Below, one piece after another: positions 1-7,372 of a DNA stretch of 9,487 bases. The stretch covers positions 1 through 9,487 of the forward strand of contig JAGCOI010000088.1 of NCBI GenBank assembly GCA_017645485.1. Direction: 5' to 3'. The notes under the pieces are model-generated. The model saw only the letters and a list, made by a program, of their open reading frames with translations, was not told the DNA's origin and ran no database searches. The stretch is from Alphaproteobacteria bacterium (GTDB taxonomy: Bacteria > Pseudomonadota > Alphaproteobacteria > RF32 > CAG-239). The first letter of the stretch is position 1. Each line of letters begins with the position of its first letter. Both the position numbers and the translations under genes were made by a program.

Positions 1-6
1 TATTTA

Positions 7-1317
7 ATGAAAGCATATAAAGACAACATATTCACTTTTTTGAAAACAATCCTGATGGTATTCGGGCTTGTTTGTATGTTGTCTGCCTGTCAAACCGAAA
101 AAGGCGATGTGAGCGCAATGGACGGAGAACTGACCGGTGAAGAATCCGATTTAGATGAGCAACAGCGTTCCTGTTGGCAAGCCGAAATTCTTGCAGCTTT
201 TTACGATGCCATGGCCGCATCTTCACTCAACACCTACCCGAAAGTTACGGGGAGCGCCATGCCGTGTATGATGGTTGCTTTTGCACTCTGGCTTTCTTTG
301 AGAATATTAAAACATATCAGTTCCGTTGTTGAAGAAAGTCCGGCCGAAATCTGGACCGAAGTCTTTAAAATGGCTTTTGTTTGCCTGACCTGTGGTTTAC
401 TTGCCTCATCAACAGGCTTTTTACTTTTTGTTCTCAATAAAATCATTTTTCCGATTTATTATGCGTTTTTGGAATACGGCAGTGAAATATTAAATGCCAT
501 GACTCAAAACGGTTCCATGGGCTCGGAAGGCGTCTATTTGGGTGAACCCGGAAAAGGCTTTTGTATTGTCTATACCAATTCACTTACCTGCCAAGCCCCG
601 ACACCGTCCGAGGTCAGCCTGACCGAGTTTCCGTCAGGCCCGTCCGAAATGATGCAATGTTTAACCTGCGCCACAAGTGATCGCATGCAACTCGGTTTTA
701 CGTTAAGTACTTTTTTAATGACAATGAACACTTTATCGGCCGGCATGTGCGGCATTATATTATACGCTATTTTCAGCATTGTTAAAATTGCTTTTGTTTT
801 TTATATGATTGACAGTATTTTCCGCATGAATATTATGATTATTCTTTTGCCGTGTTTAATCTTAGCTTATCCTTTTAAATACACGCGCAAATGGACCACA
901 AACGGTTTCTTATCTATCTTAAATTCATCGGCTATTATGGCTTTTATTGCCATTTTAATTGCCATGGCTCTGCTTGCCATGCAATATATTTTGGTTGATA
1001 ACACAGATTTGTTCGGCAGAAGAGAAAATTTCACCGAGTTTGGCATCATACCGCTTTCACTTATTTTAATAGGTTTCTTAATCTTAAAAAGCATCGGTAT
1101 TGCCGTATCTCTCGCAGACAGCTTTGTCGGCGGCGGCGCCGGAAGCGATTTTCAAAAGAAAATTGCATCACTGGCTGCACAAGTCGGCAAAAAACTCTTT
1201 ACATGGGTTTCGGGCGGTGTCGGTAAACTTATTATGAGAAGCCCGGCCGCACAAAGAATAAAAGAGGCACGCGACAAAGCAAAAGAAAACATCAACAAAA
1301 TGGCAGGGAGATCGTAA
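7..1317 (+). CDS. virB6: VirB6/TrbL-like T4SS channel protein with lipoprotein signal
   Basis: Probable inner-membrane channel component of a type IV secretion system, 436 aa. Residues 1-27 form a signal sequence ending in a lipobox (L25-S26-A27-C28), so C28 may be lipidated, which is unusual for VirB6. A short acidic periplasmic stretch (28-80) follows, then hydrophobic segments near 83-101, 119-150, 243-268 (running on to an LLP motif at 280-282), 304-328 and 346-368, and a basic cytoplasmic tail rich in K/R/A. This matches the known VirB6 plan: periplasmic N-terminus, a large periplasmic loop after TM2 (about 151-240, containing C186, C195, C218, C221) and a cytoplasmic C-terminus. The segment A93-L94-W95 to K102-x-I-S-S recurs in the two VirB6 modules downstream, so they are paralogues. 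The start is the M that gives the complete signal peptide; its ribosome site lies mostly outside the window, and bases 5-9 (TAATG) could overlap an upstream stop. It is first of a four-gene operon, 1 nt before the next gene. The family call is firm; the substrate is unknown. Confidence 0.85.
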   Translation: MKAYKDNIFTFLKTILMVFGLVCMLSACQTEKGDVSAMDGELTGEESDLDEQQRSCWQAEILAAFYDAMAASSLNTYPKVTGSAMPCMMVAFALWLSLRILKHISSVVEESPAEIWTEVFKMAFVCLTCGLLASSTGFLLFVLNKIIFPIYYAFLEYGSEILNAMTQNGSMGSEGVYLGEPGKGFCIVYTNSLTCQAPTPSEVSLTEFPSGPSEMMQCLTCATSDRMQLGFTLSTFLMTMNTLSAGMCGIILYAIFSIVKIAFVFYMIDSIFRMNIMIILLPCLILAYPFKYTRKWTTNGFLSILNSSAIMAFIAILIAMALLAMQYILVDNTDLFGRRENFTEFGIIPLSLILIGFLILKSIGIAVSLADSFVGGGAGSDFQKKIASLAAQVGKKLFTWVSGGVGKLIMRSPAAQRIKEARDKAKENINKMAGRS

Positions 1318-1318
1318 C

Positions 1319-2095
1319 ATGAAACGCTTTTTGCCATCAGTCTTTTTTCTTTTTACCGCATTGATAACATTATGTCCGTTGTTTGCGGCGCATGCCGAAC
1401 GTTTGATAAACGATCAATCCATTATTTGCGGTTATGAAAAAACCGACCAAGGTTTAGAACCTGTTAAGTGCAATTTGGAAAATCAAAAATGTATTGTTTG
1501 CCGTGAAAAAAACTATGGTATCACACTCACCTATAAAACGGTTAAACAGGTCTATAAATGCGTTAATGCCAATGCTTCTTATCCCAAAAGATGCAAACCG
1601 GCAACAAACGGCGGTTTAACGGGTGACCAGTGGACCAGCGATATGTTGGGCTTATTTAAGGTCAGAAGAGTTGAAGGGCAAAACTGTATTGCAGAAAACT
1701 TCGTCAGCAAATACACAAATTGTTACGGGTGCGCCGTGGTGCAAACATTAACGTCCGCTTTTGTTAAAGCGGCAGGTAAGGCTTATGAAACCTCAAGACA
1801 GGCGGCCAATGTTATTATAACAATTCTCATGTCACTGTGGCTTGCGTTTTTTGCGCTTAAGAACGTATCCTCTTTTGCCACGATAGAACCGATGAAAATG
1901 TTGCAGGAATTTTTCACGCAATGCTTTAAGGTTATCCTTGCTTTAGTCATTATAAATTCAGGCATACAAACAATCCTGCAATATACATTGGTTCCGATAC
2001 TGTCTGTCGGAACGGATATTGCCGACAGCATCACCGCAAACGTAGCACTCAGTCAAGACGGACTGACTGCAGATGATTTAGGAGGTGACGAATAA
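1319..2095 (+). CDS. N-terminal half of a split VirB6: Cys-rich periplasmic domain plus TM1-TM2
   Basis: A 258-aa protein with a signal peptide (cleavage likely after A-H-A at 24-26). Its periplasmic domain of about 115 residues has nine cysteines (37, 51, 58, 61, 81, 92, 123, 135, 138), including C-I-V-C and C-Y-G-C pairs, suggesting disulfides. Two membrane segments follow (about 163-181 and 200-228). The segment S172-L173-W174, K181, S184-S185 and E-P-M-K-M-L-Q-E (189-196) aligns closely with residues 365-390 of the 1087-aa VirB6 downstream, and more weakly with the 436-aa protein. Those relatives continue into a periplasmic loop and TM3-TM5, whereas this one stops at G-G-D-E, where that loop would begin; the missing half appears to be the next gene. 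The start is supported by AGGGAG at 1305-1310, 8 nt before the ATG. Its last codons carry the ribosome site of the next gene and the two overlap by one base, so coupled translation is likely. An independent short TrbL-like protein is possible, but the paralogy favours a split VirB6. Confidence 0.8.
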   Translation: MKRFLPSVFFLFTALITLCPLFAAHAERLINDQSIICGYEKTDQGLEPVKCNLENQKCIVCREKNYGITLTYKTVKQVYKCVNANASYPKRCKPATNGGLTGDQWTSDMLGLFKVRRVEGQNCIAENFVSKYTNCYGCAVVQTLTSAFVKAAGKAYETSRQAANVIITILMSLWLAFFALKNVSSFATIEPMKMLQEFFTQCFKVILALVIINSGIQTILQYTLVPILSVGTDIADSITANVALSQDGLTADDLGGDE

Positions 2096-2097
2096 TG
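2080..2097 (+). promoter_or_regulatory. Near-perfect Shine-Dalgarno inside the upstream gene, with TAATG stop-start overlap
   Basis: AGGAGGTGA (2080-2088) is almost the full anti-Shine-Dalgarno complement and sits 6 nt before the ATG at 2095. It also encodes the last residues (L-G-G-D) of the upstream protein, whose TAA (2093-2095) shares its last A with the new ATG. It is the strongest ribosome site in the operon. It supports a genuine second start here rather than a sequencing frameshift, and suggests coupled, roughly equimolar synthesis of the two VirB6 halves. Confidence 0.85.
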
Positions 2098-3966
2098 AAA
2101 AAGCACCTTCGTTTCATACTTGCCGTTATCATAACAACCGTATGTTGCTTAATGTCTTCTTTTAGTGAAGCTCAAACATTTTCCGAGCGTAAACTCGCAA
2201 TCGGCAATAAAGAAAACGGCACTTACGTTGCACATTATAATAAACAATTAAGTAAAAGTGAAAAAGCCGCCATCTGTTCCAGATTGCAAAATACGGCCCA
2301 ATCATATACCACAGAAGATGCCTCTTTGGGCGGCGGTATTATTCCGGATGATGTTTTGGTCAGTATTTTTAACACAACGCGCAATATTTCCGACTCGTTA
2401 AAGCTTGTTTCCTCATTGGGCGATGCCCTGATGTGCCATGCCGTACATGCCGCCAAACATCATGTCAAAATCATGGGCGTTGAAATAATGGCTTATCCCG
2501 ATATTCCCGTATGGTTATGCGGTGCAATCATTTATTGCTTCGGTTTTATGTTTGTCTTGAGTGTTACTTTTTATGTTGTCGACATTTCTTTCAAACTCGG
2601 CTTTGCCATTATATTACTGCCTATCGGTATTGCTTTATGGCCGTTTGAAAAAACAAAAGATAAACTGCCCATTCTCATTTCCATTTTCTTAAAAACAGCC
2701 GCAATTTTCGCTTTTCTTGCGATTACCGTTTCTTACACCGTGGCCATGCTTTCGCAAGCTTTGGGTTCTGAGGGTATGACACCTATATATGAAGCCATTA
2801 CCAAAAATGATACCGATTTTATCGGTGAAACATTTGCCATCGGCAGCGGTATCTTTTTAATCCTTTTGGCTGTATTGATTTACGGTATGAAACTTATCGG
2901 TTCAACCATTCCGAACTATGTCGATAAATTCTTTCCGGATAAAGCTTTCGGCAGCAGTTCCCCGATGCATCATCTGGCAACGCAGGCCATGGATTTTGCC
3001 AAGAAAAAAGCGATTGCACCGGCGGCTGATTTTGCAAAAGACGTTGCCGCCACACAGCTCGGTAAAGCAACCGAAAAAACCGGACAATTTTTACAAGGCG
3101 GCTACAAAAACACAATTAACAATATCGGACGTGCCGTCAGAAACCCGAGACAGGTTACCGAAAAAATGCGCCTTAACCTTGAATACGGCAAAAAAATCGC
3201 TCTTGCCAATTTCCAATTAGGGAAACAAAATCGTCAAGATGCCAAACAAAATCTACGTGATGAACGAGATCAAAAAAAGCAATCTCTTGATACTCATATT
3301 GATCAACTAGAACAACAAAGAGCCGATGAAAAACAACATCAGCATGAACAACGTATGCAAAATGATCCTGCTTACAGAGCACGGATGGAACGTCGGCAAG
3401 AACGTACCGACCATATCAATAAAATTGATCAAAAATTGGCTGATATCGATAAAAACATGAACAGCCATCTGCTTGATAAAAATAAAGCTTTCGATTCCAT
3501 AGAATCTTTTGCCGAAAAATTAAAAAACAATCCGCTGGCAAGAGCTTCCGATGCCGTTCATGCACATAAACAACAACGTTTTAATCAAATAGACCATGGT
3601 AAATTCGCAAACAAAGAAGGCGACGGTGCAGTCAAACGTACTTTCAATGCCGTTATGAGAGGTGGTCAAAAAGCCTTTGCATCGGCTGTTCACGGAGTTG
3701 CTCAAGTACCGTTATCCGTTGCCTCCAACACAACAAACCTGCTGATTAATACCGCAAGCACCGTTGCTCAGGTGGGTGCGGCAATTCCGATGAGTGTTTC
3801 AAACGGTGTTGTCAGAGCCGTATACGGCGCACAAAAAATTGTACCGAATCTTCAAAAAGCATATTACAAACCGGCGTCACTTGTTAAAGGTGCCGTTAAT
3901 GCGACAGGAAAAGTTATGGAACAAACCGGACAAGCCATGCAAGACCACAGACCGGAAGAGAAATAG
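2095..3966 (+). CDS. C-terminal half of a split VirB6 with coiled-coil cytoplasmic tail
   Basis: A 623-aa protein. It begins with its own signal peptide (K2-K3, hydrophobic core 7-22, likely cleavage after S-E-A at 24-26), then a periplasmic stretch (27-135) resembling the VirB6 central periplasmic loop. Next come a membrane region (138-182) with L174-L175-P176 and a positive patch (K-T-K-D-K, 186-190), then hydrophobic segments at 192-219 and 248-268. These correspond to TM3-TM5 of the flanking VirB6 proteins; no TM1-TM2 equivalent is present. The cytoplasmic tail (275-623) has a charged, Q/K/E/R/D-rich predicted coiled coil around 372-455, then an Ala/Val/Gly-rich, weakly hydrophobic region (515-610) that I do not recognise. 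With the preceding 258-aa protein it would reconstitute one VirB6 channel unit. The gene overlaps its predecessor by 1 nt and is followed 11 nt later by the M23-VirB6 gene. The family assignment rests on paralogy and topology rather than a search. Confidence 0.8.
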   Translation: MKKHLRFILAVIITTVCCLMSSFSEAQTFSERKLAIGNKENGTYVAHYNKQLSKSEKAAICSRLQNTAQSYTTEDASLGGGIIPDDVLVSIFNTTRNISDSLKLVSSLGDALMCHAVHAAKHHVKIMGVEIMAYPDIPVWLCGAIIYCFGFMFVLSVTFYVVDISFKLGFAIILLPIGIALWPFEKTKDKLPILISIFLKTAAIFAFLAITVSYTVAMLSQALGSEGMTPIYEAITKNDTDFIGETFAIGSGIFLILLAVLIYGMKLIGSTIPNYVDKFFPDKAFGSSSPMHHLATQAMDFAKKKAIAPAADFAKDVAATQLGKATEKTGQFLQGGYKNTINNIGRAVRNPRQVTEKMRLNLEYGKKIALANFQLGKQNRQDAKQNLRDERDQKKQSLDTHIDQLEQQRADEKQHQHEQRMQNDPAYRARMERRQERTDHINKIDQKLADIDKNMNSHLLDKNKAFDSIESFAEKLKNNPLARASDAVHAHKQQRFNQIDHGKFANKEGDGAVKRTFNAVMRGGQKAFASAVHGVAQVPLSVASNTTNLLINTASTVAQVGAAIPMSVSNGVVRAVYGAQKIVPNLQKAYYKPASLVKGAVNATGKVMEQTGQAMQDHRPEEK

Positions 3967-3977
3967 GATCAAATAAA

Positions 3978-6900
3978 ATGTTAAGGGTGCGTAAAACATA
4001 TAAATTTATAAAATCAAGCCTCATTTATGCGGTTCTTGCGGCATGTTTTACCGTGTTTTGTGCACACGCACAATCGTTTAATGCAAGTTCTTCCTGTAAC
4101 AAAGTATCCTGCAATAATTCAACTTGTCAGCTTACCTTAAACTCAGCGGGCCTGTTATCCGAAAAATGCCCTGAAGGTAAACGATTTGACGTGGATCCGA
4201 ATTGCGTGATGAATAATAATGTTTCAGAAGGCTCCTGTATGGATACAATGCCTGTTCAGTCCATCAAACGCGTATCCGAAACAAACTGCTATCGCGCAAA
4301 CGGTGCCGGCGGCAATCCCACACCGCGTAACCACTTGGGAACGGATTATTCCGCTGCCGAAGGCACGGTTGTTACGGCCGCAGCCGACGGAACCGTTTTT
4401 TGGGCAAAACCGTTGACCGGTGGCGGCAATACAATTATGATAGAACACGAAAAAAAATGTCCATGCACATCGCGTAATTGTGAAAATACTTATGTCACCG
4501 TTTATATGCACCTTCGTTCATTTATCGTAACGGGCGGTTCGGTTAAAAAAGGCACACCGATTGGTTATGTCGGCGGTTCAAACTACACATCTCAAGGCGA
4601 ATTGTGCCAATACGGACACGGTACATCAACTTGCAAGCCCTATGGTCCGCACCTCCATTTTGAAATTCACAGCGGTTCTTCCAAGCAAAGTTATGCCACA
4701 CTCAAACAGTCTGTTATCGATCCTTTATGTGATGATATTCAAAGCTTTTGCGGCGGATGTTCCAATAACGTTAAAGAAGACTGTACCGGTAAAGACAACT
4801 ACGGTCAATGGGAAGATTTAAGCGAAAAAGCGGCGGAAGAAAAAAAAGCGGCCGATCCGAAAAGCGTTGCCTCCAGCACGGATTTAACGGATGCAATGCC
4901 TTCATATGCCAACACATCTTGCGATTATAATAACTTTTTAATGGACGATTCCGAGACATGCCTCTTTTGCGACTTATTCAGAATTTTATTTAACACGGCA
5001 AGCGTCCTTGCTCAAAAAACTTACAACGCCTTAAAAGACGGTATTGCCCAAGTTGTTATTGTTGCTTTTGCGCTCTGGATTGCGTGGTTCATTTTCAAAC
5101 AAATTTCTTCTTTTGAAGTCAAAAAACCTGCCAAAATGTTGCAAGAAATACTTGTACAAGCCTTCAAGGTTTTGCTTGTCATTTTAATATTGAAAGTCAG
5201 CTACGGACAAATCTTAAAATTAACAATAGATCCTATTTTCAATACAGGCATGAAATATGTTCGTCTCATCACAAATTCAGAAGAATGTCCTGCTTCGGCA
5301 GCTTATTTGCAAAACGTGCGCGGTTATGAAACCGAGCTTACGCCTGACTCGGATGGTGCTTTACCTGTAAGCATGGGCAAAAACATTCTTTGTTCCATAA
5401 AATCAATGCAAGATTCCGTATGGCGTATTGTGGCTTACGGCAGAGAATGTCGTTGTGTCGGATGGCGAAACAAAGCATTCATTCCTTTTATACTGCCTAA
5501 TTTGGCATATGTTATCAGCGGTGATCTTTTAATTATTGCAGGTCTGTTATTGCTTTTGGCTTTCCCGTGGTGTTTAATTGATTGCGTCTTAAACATGGCT
5601 GTTGCCGCCGCGTTATTACCTGCGGCCATCGGGGCATGGGCATTTAAGATAACATCTTCATACATCGGCAAATTGTTTAATTTCTTCTTAAACGCCATGT
5701 TCAACTTTGTATTTTTAACCATTATTTTATACATCATCATGACTGTCGTCGATCAGTTTTTGCAAGATGTCAATTCGTATGCCACCACTTATGATAAATT
5801 GATTGATCCGATTGTGGGAATAGCTTTTTGGAGCGTTAACGGTCTGAGACTGCTGATGATATGTTTAATCGGTTGGGTATTTTTGGATAAAGGCAAGGCT
5901 CTCGCCAAAGAGTTTGCCTCAGCACCTGCCATGAATATCGGTCAAACAACCGGCGGTACAATTGCTCAAATCGGCGAACGCATGGCTTTAGGCAAAAAAG
6001 GCAAAGACGGTAAAAGACACGGCGGTGTTGCAGGTATTGCCAAAGGCGGTGCTCAACTCGGCGGACTGGCGATAGACAGATTTCCCGTTCAACCGATTCG
6101 TAAAAAAATTTCCGGTATTCGAAACAGCAGAATTATGAACAACACCAACACAGTTACCTCAACCGATGCAAACGGAAACACGGTTTATGAACTTCAAAAG
6201 CGTAATCTTTTGGGGCAAAAAGTCACCCAGCGTGTAACCATGGGCAGCAACGGTCCGGCTTTTTCCAAAGACCGTCAGCGCATACTTTCAAATAAAACCG
6301 TCAGCATCACCAAAGACAATCTTGTATCCATGCGTCAAGTCAAAAATGCACATGGCGAAATCATCGGGCAAGATTTTGAAGTTAATGCAAAATATGCAGA
6401 CTTTTTGATTGATCGTCGCGGCAATATTGATCCTGTCATTATGAGCCAGCTCCAAGCAGACACCTCATTAAGTCCGGAACAAATGAATATGTTTATTGCC
6501 TCAAAAGTTTTAGCAGACAGAAACATTCATCTCGACAATAAGTTTGTTTCACGCAGTACATCATTTGAAAACGGGGTTTTAACGGTCGTTCAAAAAAATT
6601 CCGACGGCACGACTTCGCACTTAACGACACAAATGGTTAACGGTCAAATGCTTGTTAATATGGAAAATGTTGATCAAAAAGGTAATATGACAAAAATCAC
6701 CGACAACGGTGTTATCAGTCGTGTTATTTCACAACGTGCCGGTCAAAAAGCAACCACACATTATGCTTTTAACAAGCATATCGTTGAAAATTCATCGGTC
6801 CAACATTTAATCAATTATAACAACCAATTCGGCAAATTTGCCTCATCCATTGATAAGGATGCGGCCATGGTCGGTTTTGATGCCGAAGATATAACACGTT

Positions 6901-7241
6901 TTGCACATCAGGAACGCGATAAACGCAATCAAATTTTTGATAAAGATATGGCCCCGCAAGACAGAGCAAGCAAACATAATGTTTATATAGAAGCTTACAA
7001 TTCCCGTCAACAATGCGAACAGCGACTTTCCGCTTCTGCCAACACCTTAAAACGTGCCAAAGAAGAATTGGCAGCATTACAGGCGGCCGTCACACCCGAA
7101 AATCAAGTTCAAATGCAGGCACGCCTCAACACGGCAACAAAACGCGTTGCACAAGAAGAAGAAAACTACAATGCTCTTCGTGCCGAATACAACAACTTCC
7201 TCAATCGTGAACAAGCGGCCAAAGCAGATCTTAATGCCTGA
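3978..7241 (+). CDS. virB6: M23 (LytM) peptidase-VirB6 fusion protein of a type IV secretion system
   Basis: A 1087-aa multidomain inner-membrane protein. The signal sequence could be cleaved after A-H-A (29-31), or L20-A-A-C23 could be read as a lipobox; this is unresolved. The periplasmic part (32-350) is Cys-rich (19 Cys) and contains an M23/LytM endopeptidase at about 107-232 with the metal and catalytic positions present: H119-x3-D123, H178 (Y-M-H-L) and H225-x-H227. M23 enzymes cut peptide cross-links in peptidoglycan, so it may clear a path for the secretion channel. The VirB6 module follows: C328-x2-C331, TM1 (357-376, with A365-L-W and K374-x-I-S-S), TM2 (394-420), periplasmic loop (421-508), TM3 and LLP segment (510-557, LLP at 546-548), TM4 (566-592) and TM5 (612-636). 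The cytoplasmic tail (638-1087) has a Gly/Lys-rich stretch, a probably beta-rich region with repeated N-G-N/D-G turns (720-935) and a predicted coiled coil (1005-1080). AGGA at 3965-3968 precedes the ATG by 9 nt. It is the last gene of the operon. Confidence 0.92.
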   Translation: MLRVRKTYKFIKSSLIYAVLAACFTVFCAHAQSFNASSSCNKVSCNNSTCQLTLNSAGLLSEKCPEGKRFDVDPNCVMNNNVSEGSCMDTMPVQSIKRVSETNCYRANGAGGNPTPRNHLGTDYSAAEGTVVTAAADGTVFWAKPLTGGGNTIMIEHEKKCPCTSRNCENTYVTVYMHLRSFIVTGGSVKKGTPIGYVGGSNYTSQGELCQYGHGTSTCKPYGPHLHFEIHSGSSKQSYATLKQSVIDPLCDDIQSFCGGCSNNVKEDCTGKDNYGQWEDLSEKAAEEKKAADPKSVASSTDLTDAMPSYANTSCDYNNFLMDDSETCLFCDLFRILFNTASVLAQKTYNALKDGIAQVVIVAFALWIAWFIFKQISSFEVKKPAKMLQEILVQAFKVLLVILILKVSYGQILKLTIDPIFNTGMKYVRLITNSEECPASAAYLQNVRGYETELTPDSDGALPVSMGKNILCSIKSMQDSVWRIVAYGRECRCVGWRNKAFIPFILPNLAYVISGDLLIIAGLLLLLAFPWCLIDCVLNMAVAAALLPAAIGAWAFKITSSYIGKLFNFFLNAMFNFVFLTIILYIIMTVVDQFLQDVNSYATTYDKLIDPIVGIAFWSVNGLRLLMICLIGWVFLDKGKALAKEFASAPAMNIGQTTGGTIAQIGERMALGKKGKDGKRHGGVAGIAKGGAQLGGLAIDRFPVQPIRKKISGIRNSRIMNNTNTVTSTDANGNTVYELQKRNLLGQKVTQRVTMGSNGPAFSKDRQRILSNKTVSITKDNLVSMRQVKNAHGEIIGQDFEVNAKYADFLIDRRGNIDPVIMSQLQADTSLSPEQMNMFIASKVLADRNIHLDNKFVSRSTSFENGVLTVVQKNSDGTTSHLTTQMVNGQMLVNMENVDQKGNMTKITDNGVISRVISQRAGQKATTHYAFNKHIVENSSVQHLINYNNQFGKFASSIDKDAAMVGFDAEDITRFAHQERDKRNQIFDKDMAPQDRASKHNVYIEAYNSRQQCEQRLSASANTLKRAKEELAALQAAVTPENQVQMQARLNTATKRVAQEEENYNALRAEYNNFLNREQAAKADLNA
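4296..4673 (+). other. M23/LytM peptidase domain within the VirB6 fusion
   Basis: Residues 107-232 of the fusion carry the ordered LytM signature N-H-L-G-T-D (118-123), Y-M-H-L (176-179) and G-P-H-L-H-F-E-I (223-230). All four zinc or catalytic positions are filled, so activity is plausible. Two Cys-bearing inserts (C161, C163, C168 and C210, C219) lie between the motifs, which is uncommon for the family and suggests disulfide-stabilised loops. The domain is on the periplasmic side of TM1, where the substrate is. Confidence 0.88.
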
Positions 7242-7261
7242 TAATAATTTTTATCGGCTTT
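7236..7261 (+). terminator. Possible weak terminator hairpin at the end of the VirB6 operon
   Basis: GCC (7236-7238) and GATAA (7240-7244) can pair with TTATC (7251-7255) and GGC (7256-7258), with one bulged T and a 6-nt loop. The hairpin overlaps the stop codon of the 1087-aa gene. Only TTT follows before the run is broken, so intrinsic termination would be weak. It may be chance. Confidence 0.3.
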
Positions 7262-7286
7262 ACTTCTGACACACAAAATTGTTTAC

Positions 7287-7324
7287 TGTTGATATTTTTG
7301 TCTTGCTTTTTGTTGACTTTTTTT
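7287..7324 (+). repeat. Two T-rich imperfect direct repeats upstream of the XRE regulator
   Basis: TGTTGATATTTTTG (7287-7300) and TGTTGACTTTTTTT (7311-7324) match at 11 of 14 positions and start 24 bp apart, a little over two helical turns. They could be operator half-sites for the dual-HTH protein encoded just downstream, but T-richness raises the chance of coincidence. Confidence 0.35.
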
Positions 7325-7341
7325 CTACGATAGTTTAGTTT
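7313..7341 (+). promoter_or_regulatory. Candidate promoter for the XRE regulator
   Basis: TTGACT (7313-7318) is a good -35 match. At a 17-bp spacing lies TAGTTT (7336-7341), a poor -10. An alternative is TTGCTT (7303-7308), 17 bp, TACGAT (7326-7331). The gene needs a promoter or readthrough here because it sits about 130 bp after the operon. The exact elements are uncertain. Confidence 0.35.
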
Positions 7342-7372
7342 TTTCAAACAGTCATTTTAAAGAGGCAGTAAT

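Noticed and set aside
2095..2095. Sequencing frameshift breaking one VirB6 gene in two
   Set aside because: The second frame opens with a strong ribosome site and a complete signal peptide, which a random frameshift would not create.
2918..3220. A 100-aa forward frame inside the 623-aa VirB6 half
   Set aside because: It overlaps a well-supported protein in another frame, has no ribosome site of note and reads as a basic, low-quality sequence typical of a shadow frame.
5435..5740. A 101-aa minus-strand frame opposite the VirB6 membrane region
   Set aside because: It is antisense to conserved transmembrane coding sequence; its apparent hydrophobicity mirrors the sense strand, and no start signals support it.
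6135..6782. RHS/YD-type or toxin domain in the tail of the M23-VirB6 protein
   Set aside because: The turn motifs are suggestive, but there is no regular YD repeat, no RHS core motif and no recognisable toxin active site.
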